Below the pieces are notes generated by a model. The model did not search any database. It was given only the letters and a program-made list of their open reading frames with translations, and was not told where the DNA came from. A stretch of DNA of 29,347 nt, taken from Synechococcales cyanobacterium 340R_concoct_173_sub (lineage in GTDB: Bacteria > Cyanobacteriota > Cyanobacteriia > Leptolyngbyales > Leptolyngbyaceae). Position 1 is the stretch's first letter. Every line of letters begins with the position of its first letter. This document shows positions 25,472-29,347 of the stretch, piece by piece. Made by a program: the position numbers and the translations under genes. The DNA lies in contig JANXNM010000362.1 of assembly GCA_025354065.1 (NCBI GenBank), forward strand, positions 1 through 29,347. Direction: 5' to 3'.

Positions 25472-26965
25472 CTAGAAGTCAAAATAGATGTACCGCGTTA
25501 CGCCTTGTGGTGCAAGTAGATACACAGCATAAAGCCAAATTGGGACGAGGAGAAGCTTGAGATACCAATTTATTTGAACTTTTAAACCTCGATGGAACAA
25601 ATACGCGATCGCCATTCCCAGAAACAATATCCCTAAACCCATAGCCAACTGCTCCGGCGTTAGCTTCAAGGTCTCGCCATATACCTTACTCAGAAACTGA
25701 GGATCTGCGGCCTTCCCCCACAAACTGCCAAAAAACAAGCCCACATCTTTGATCTGCGGCACCCGGAACAGAACCCAGCTGAACATTACCAACGCCTGCG
25801 TACAGAACCAAGCCACAAAAATTCCAGGCAAACTCGTCCAAAATGTGGCCAGAACGGGGATACGATCGCTGCAACGATCGACCAATCGATGAACAATCAA
25901 CCCTAGCCCATGCACCATTCCCCACAACACAAAGCCCCCTGTAGCTCCATGCCACAGACCACAGACCAGCATAACAATCATCAAATTCACACAAGTCCGC
26001 CACAGCCCACGCCGGGATCCGCCCAAGGGGAAATATAGATAATTTCGCAGCCAGTCCCCAAGGGTGATGTGCCAACGTCGCCAAAAATCAGCCAAATTGG
26101 TACTGAAATAGGGAAAATCAAAATTCTGCGGCAACTGAACCCCTAGCAACATGGCACTTCCGCGAGCCACATCCACATAGCCACTAAAATCTAAATAAAT
26201 TTGGAATCCGTACGCAATCAACGCCAGCCAAAGATCTCCGCTCCCCGCCCGAGGAATATTCTCAAACGTCAGGGCTGTAAAGGTAGCTAGACGATCGGCA
26301 AAAATCCCCTTTTTAACCGCCCCACAAGCAATCAACCACAGCCCTTCAGTCATTTGATCAGCACGGGGAAAGGTAGCATTTTGGATTTGAGTGATGAATT
26401 GTGGATAGCGGGTAATTGGTCCAGAGATGATTTTTGGAAAAAAGAGTTTGTAACTAGCAAACCGAGGAAAACTCCCAGACGCAGGCGCACCCCGATAGAC
26501 ATCAACTAAGTAGGCAATACATTCAAATGTAAAAAAGCTCAATCCCACAGGCGTTAAGGCATTGATGGTTTTAAGCGCTGCTTCCGTTGGGGCGAGATTT
26601 AAATGGAAGAGTGCAGCAATGCCCGATAGGATTAGGAGTGCGATCGATTTGAAGCTGAAGAGTAAAAAAAGCTGAATAAACACACCTAACATCAAAAGTT
26701 GAAGGCGACGACGATTCCAATCTTGTTGGGCAAACTGCCAATCTTCAATTCGCCAATCTGGCGGTGCCCCGATCGCGCGACCTAGTTGAAACGTAATCCA
26801 GGTTAAGGCCAACAACAATGGAATATATTGCGGCTGAAGCGACGCATAAAATAACAAACTCGCAATAACTAAAACCCACATTTTGAGATGGGTTCCAGAG
26901 ACTGACCAATAAATACCCAGGGTCCCCAACAAAAAGAGGGCATAGGTCAAGGAGAGAAAGTTCAT
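25472..26965 (-). CDS. MBOAT-family O-acyltransferase (AlgI/DltB-like)
   Basis: A polytopic membrane O-acyltransferase, 497 residues with about 11 hydrophobic segments. The signatures WRRWHITLGDWLRNYLYFPLGG (295-316) and CGLWHGATGGFVLWGMVHG (335-353; catalytic His339) are those of the AlgI branch, which transfers acyl groups, commonly acetyl, onto extracellular polysaccharides. The usual AlgJ/AlgX- or DltD-like partner is not next to it here. The neighbour is a mannose-phosphate-type cupin, which is consistent with a polysaccharide role. The ATG at 26965 begins MNFLSLTYALFLLG, a usual N terminus. The 374-base upstream region probably holds its promoter. Confidence 0.9.
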   Translation of the reverse strand: MNFLSLTYALFLLGTLGIYWSVSGTHLKMWVLVIASLLFYASLQPQYIPLLLALTWITFQLGRAIGAPPDWRIEDWQFAQQDWNRRRLQLLMLGVFIQLFLLFSFKSIALLILSGIAALFHLNLAPTEAALKTINALTPVGLSFFTFECIAYLVDVYRGAPASGSFPRFASYKLFFPKIISGPITRYPQFITQIQNATFPRADQMTEGLWLIACGAVKKGIFADRLATFTALTFENIPRAGSGDLWLALIAYGFQIYLDFSGYVDVARGSAMLLGVQLPQNFDFPYFSTNLADFWRRWHITLGDWLRNYLYFPLGGSRRGLWRTCVNLMIVMLVCGLWHGATGGFVLWGMVHGLGLIVHRLVDRCSDRIPVLATFWTSLPGIFVAWFCTQALVMFSWVLFRVPQIKDVGLFFGSLWGKAADPQFLSKVYGETLKLTPEQLAMGLGILFLGMAIAYLFHRGLKVQINWYLKLLLVPIWLYAVYLLAPQGVTRYIYFDF

Positions 26966-27339
26966 GACAAACGCTAAACCTAGAGTGTGAATAGGTGTCT
27001 ATACGAGACCTGTAGTGTAGCCGATCGATTGCCCTCTGATCACAGAATTTGATCCGACGGGTATAGGTCTCAGCATTAATCCAGAGCATGGCCAATAGAG
27101 AAACTGGCCCTAACCCCGAACGAAGGCATTAAGTCTCAATGACATACTAAAAATACGTTCAACTGTTCTGTGTCCTGTCGGCCTGTTTGGAAAAAATCCA
27201 GCAGGGACAGGGCAATTTTTTGTTTTTTAGCAGATGTTCTGAACGGATAGAGAGGCTGCGGAATGCGATAGATCTGTGCAATAGATTTATGGGAATATGA
27301 ATGCCGACCTTTAAACCTATTAGATGAGTGGTGCGATCG
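26966..27339. other. Divergent intergenic region
   Basis: This 374-base region lies between the MBOAT gene (minus) and the S4-domain gene (plus). It holds no gene I would call, a GGCCA/TGGCC pair at about 27090-27108, and the terminator hairpin listed separately. Confidence 0.6.
27171..27228 (+). terminator. Strong rho-independent terminator with no gene in front
   Basis: TGTCCTGTC (27171-27179) pairs with GACAGGGCA (27206-27214), including one T-G; after a GG bulge, CCTG (27182-27185) pairs with CAGG (27202-27205), and TGGA (27188-27191) with TCCA (27197-27200) around AAAAA. The stem is followed by ATTTTTTGTTTTTT (27215-27228). On the plus strand it ends no annotated gene: the gene behind is minus and the one ahead starts 112 bases later. 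It is therefore either the end of a small RNA or an attenuator for the S4-domain gene. Confidence 0.8.
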
Positions 27340-27615
27340 ATGAGTGACATTTTGCCGGAGAGTCAGGAAGAGTTTTATGAGAATGCCCACGGGGAACAAG
27401 CGGGTGATTTCATTAAGCTAGACCAGTTTCTAAAAGTAGTGGGCATGGTGGGCACGGGCGGCCAAGGAAAAGTGTTGATCCAATCGGGCGAAATACGAGT
27501 GAATGGGACCATTGAAACCCGCCGGGGCCGCAAGCTTCGCAATGGAGATGTGGTGGAAGCGTTTGGGGAGGGTTACACGGTAGAACTGACTAGTGGTAAT
27601 GATGCTTGGGCGTAG
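27340..27615 (+). CDS. S4-domain RNA-binding protein
   Basis: A 91-residue cytoplasmic protein whose middle is an S4 domain: FIKLDQFLKVVGMVGTGGQGKVLIQSGEIRVNG (in part), then RRGRKLRNGDVVEAF. This is the YaaA/YbcJ type of short S4 protein, which binds structured RNA and is often ribosome-linked, not one of the pseudouridine synthases, as no catalytic domain follows. I prefer the ATG at 27340; a GTG at 27328 would add four residues. It follows a terminator-like hairpin by 112 bases. Confidence 0.8.
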   Translation: MSDILPESQEEFYENAHGEQAGDFIKLDQFLKVVGMVGTGGQGKVLIQSGEIRVNGTIETRRGRKLRNGDVVEAFGEGYTVELTSGNDAWA

Positions 27616-27814
27616 TTTTTAGGCATAGATTAGGGTGGTGGGTGATTTTAGGTACAGCCTACGATCGCAACTTTGGTTTGGATTGGGATGTGATCCGTAC
27701 CGATGGAGGGTAGGGTCATCCGATCGGTCATCCGGCCTAAAATGGTAATCTGGAATGGCGTTGTGCTGATTTGTAGTTGGGCTTGAACCTCATTGATCCT
27801 TTGGAGAATTTCTC

Positions 27815-28606
27815 ATGTATCTCACTTGGTTAGACAGCAATTCTTGGTTAATTGAACTGGGTGAGGGCGAGAAAACAACCCGAATTTTAATGGATCCTTG
27901 GCTGGTTGGGGATTTGATGTTTGGCAGTGCGAACTGGTTTTTCCGTGGATTCCGGAAACAAGACCGATCGATTCCAGAAAATATTGATTTAATTTTGTTA
28001 TCTCAAGGCTTGGAAGATCATGCCCATCCAGCCACGCTTAAAGCATTAGACAAATCAATTCCGATCGTCGGTTCTTCATCTGCCGCCAAAGTCGCAACAT
28101 CATTGGGCTTCACTCAAGTTACTGAACTCAAACACGATCGAGTTTTTGCATTAGAGGGCAAAGTAAAAATTCAAGCCCTTGAAGGATCCACTGTTGGCCC
28201 CGGCACAAAAGAAAATGCCTACGTAATCAAAGACTTAGTTCAAGGCACAACCTTGTATTACGAACCCCACGGCTATCATTCACCAAAATTGAAGCAAATT
28301 GGGGCGATCGATGTAGTGTTAACGCCTATGGTTGATTTGAAATTACCGTTGGTCGGTTCATTTATCAAAGGCACATCCAGCGCATTAGAATTGGCGCAAT
28401 GGGTGACACCACAGGTCATGCTACCGACGGCAGCGGGCGGCGATATTAATTTTGAAGGATTGCTGATTAAAATATTAAAAGCAGATGGTGGTCCGTCGCA
28501 ATTACAAGAACAATTGATTTCAAAAGCATTGAAAACTCGCATTCTAGAACCTAAACCGGGAGAACGGACAGCGATCGTTTTAGAACCTCTGACAACTATG
28601 GTTTAA
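27815..28606 (+). CDS. MBL-fold hydrolase-like protein with altered metal motif
   Basis: A 263-residue protein of the metallo-beta-lactamase fold, related to the UPF0173/ribonuclease-type shape: MYLTWLDSNSWLIE, then RILMDPWLVGD. The usual HxHxDH motif reads QGLEDH at residues 64-69, so its first two histidines are Gln and Leu; Asp68 and His69 remain. EPHGYHSP and LPTAAGGDINFEG follow. It may bind metal differently or have lost hydrolase activity; I recall plant and cyanobacterial relatives with the same kind of change. GGAG at 27803-27806 is 8 bases before the ATG. The substrate is unknown. It is followed by a 267-base gap before the carotenoid gene. Confidence 0.75.
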   Translation: MYLTWLDSNSWLIELGEGEKTTRILMDPWLVGDLMFGSANWFFRGFRKQDRSIPENIDLILLSQGLEDHAHPATLKALDKSIPIVGSSSAAKVATSLGFTQVTELKHDRVFALEGKVKIQALEGSTVGPGTKENAYVIKDLVQGTTLYYEPHGYHSPKLKQIGAIDVVLTPMVDLKLPLVGSFIKGTSSALELAQWVTPQVMLPTAAGGDINFEGLLIKILKADGGPSQLQEQLISKALKTRILEPKPGERTAIVLEPLTTMV

Positions 28607-28642
28607 AAGGACTGCCATCACCCAAGAACGAAGCCAGTTAAC

Positions 28643-28659
28643 CATAATTGTGAATTATG
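28643..28659. repeat. 7-bp palindromic hairpin after the MBL gene
   Basis: CATAATT (28643-28649) and AATTATG (28653-28659) are a perfect inverted repeat with GTG as loop. No T run follows. It could be a regulatory site or weak 3' stem. It also contains the GTG of a 62-codon frame at 28650-28838 that I do not call a gene. Confidence 0.5.
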
Positions 28660-28833
28660 CAGAAACTTTCGGTATATCTCTTTTAGGTTCTCAAGAAACT
28701 CTTTTACTGTTATGCGAAACAATCACGTTATCCCGATCGTTTCTTCATATCAACCTCGATCGAAAAGCCACAAAAGAATCTGTTAGAACTGCTGCAAACT
28801 GGGAGGAAGCTGAGAAAGGTGAGCGATTAAGTT

Positions 28834-28855
28834 TATAATTGTTCACACTGTTCAC
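28834..28855 (+). promoter_or_regulatory. TATAAT promoter with TGTTCAC direct repeats for the carotenoid desaturase
   Basis: A perfect -10 TATAAT lies at 28834-28839, 34 bases before the ATG at 28874; the -35 is weak. Immediately downstream TGTTCAC occurs twice (28840-28846 and 28849-28855), a 9-base period across the predicted start of transcription. That is a position at which a regulator would block initiation. No Shine-Dalgarno is visible between here and the ATG. Confidence 0.5.
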
Positions 28856-28873
28856 CTAATTTCAGAGCGCCCC

Positions 28874-29347
28874 ATGGATCGTCAAAAAGCCATCATCATC
28901 GGTTCAGGAATTGGCGGGTTGGCCTTAGGAATCCGACTCCAGAGCCTTGGATTCGACACCACCATCTTTGAGAAACTTGATGCACCGGGTGGGCGCGCTT
29001 ATGTCCGCCGCGCTGAGGGCTTCACCTTCGACATGGGACCCACCGTCATCACCGTTCCCCACTTCATCGAAGAACTCTTCTCCCTAGAACGTGACTGCGC
29101 CGACCTTGGAAGCCCCGACTTCTCCCCCGAACTGCTCGACATCAACAGCCGGATCAAATCCGGGACAAGCGGCGGACCGAACACTTCCAAATACGTCAAC
29201 ATCGTTCCCGTCCTTCCCTTCTACCGGATTTACTTTGACGATGGAAGTTACTTTGACTACGACGGCGACCCCGAAAGCACCCGCCGCCAAATTGAAGCGA
29301 TCGAACCTGATGATCTAGACGGATACGATCGGTTTCATGATGCTGCT
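28874..29347 (+). CDS. CrtI-type phytoene desaturase-family protein, 5' part
   Basis: This gene is cut by the window end after 158 codons; CrtI proteins are about 490-550 residues. The N terminus has the FAD-binding motif [16 protein letters not shown], then [14 protein letters not shown] and [11 protein letters not shown], and [27 protein letters not shown], all hallmarks of the bacterial CrtI (phytoene or diapophytoene desaturase) family rather than the plant-type CrtP. Members desaturate carotenoid precursors in membranes using FAD. It has an extra 50-residue stretch before YRIYF, including [12 protein letters not shown], that I recall in some non-proteobacterial CrtI members. Its codons end in C far more than its neighbours' do. 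Exact substrate is unknown. Confidence 0.85.
   Translation, partial: MDRQKAIIIGSGIGGLALGIRLQSLGFDTTIFEKLDAPGGRAYVRRAEGFTFDMGPTVITVPHFIEELFSLERDCADLGSPDFSPELLDINSRIKSGTSGGPNTSKYVNIVPVLPFYRIYFDDGSYFDYDGDPESTRRQIEAIEPDDLDGYDRFHDAA

Noticed and set aside
27136..27399. 87-codon minus-strand frame across the terminator hairpin
   Set aside because: It spans a structured non-coding element and the start of the S4 gene; no family resemblance.
28650..28838. 62-codon frame starting GTG between the MBL and carotenoid genes
   Set aside because: It has no Shine-Dalgarno, begins inside a hairpin loop and ends inside the TATAAT element of the next promoter, so I do not call it a gene.
1..29347. tRNA genes and CRISPR arrays
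   Set aside because: I found no GGTTCRA-type T-loop in a non-coding stretch and no regularly spaced repeats with spacers. This was a visual search, so a covariance-model scan would be more decisive.

Overview
The window looks like chromosomal DNA of a cyanobacterium. HIP1-type GCGATCGC octamers and the related CGATCG core recur throughout, inside and between genes. Several products belong to characteristically cyanobacterial families: a SigC-like sigma factor, the circadian kinase SasA with its KaiB-like sensor domain, and an Npun_R1517-type regulator. Gene content is mostly housekeeping. There is no phage, insertion sequence, rRNA, tRNA or CRISPR array that I can see. Species and genus cannot be fixed from the sequence alone.

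Layout. 1-4.4 kb (minus): sigC, gpsA and lipA (the last two overlap by ATGA) and a HAD phosphatase. 4.6-7.7 kb (plus): two uncharacterised proteins (one membrane-anchored, one possible winged helix), then trmFO. 8.0-12.8 kb (plus): a Gfo/Idh/MocA oxidoreductase ending at a clear terminator, rimJ-like acetyltransferase, mnmE and purF. 12.8-18.9 kb (minus): ftsW with its terminator, a zinc alcohol dehydrogenase, an RsiV-like lipoprotein, and an overlapping pair of PD-(D/E)XK nucleases (Rpn family and TM0106 family). 19.0-19.9 kb (plus): dapB. 19.9-27.0 kb (minus): a TldD-type protease, the Npun_R1517-type regulator, a 0.77-kb AT-rich gap, sasA, a nicotinamidase-like hydrolase, a stand-alone mannose-phosphate-isomerase-type cupin and an MBOAT acyltransferase. 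27.2-29.3 kb (plus): a strong terminator hairpin with no gene in front of it, an S4-domain protein, an MBL-fold protein with an altered metal motif, and the first 158 codons of a CrtI-type carotenoid desaturase that runs off the end.

Functional themes. Two tRNA modification enzymes (TrmFO at U54, MnmE at U34), envelope and cell-wall functions (FtsW, DapB for diaminopimelate, MBOAT with sugar-phosphate cupin), lipid and cofactor synthesis (GpsA, LipA) and global regulation (SigC, SasA). The points most worth following are the overlapping nuclease pair at 16.5-18.9 kb, the orphan terminator (candidate small RNA or attenuator) at 27.2 kb, the CrtI-type desaturase with its own TATAAT promoter and direct repeats at the right edge, and several structured intergenic elements. 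I did not find a clear-cut new multi-gene system; the nuclease pair is the nearest candidate.
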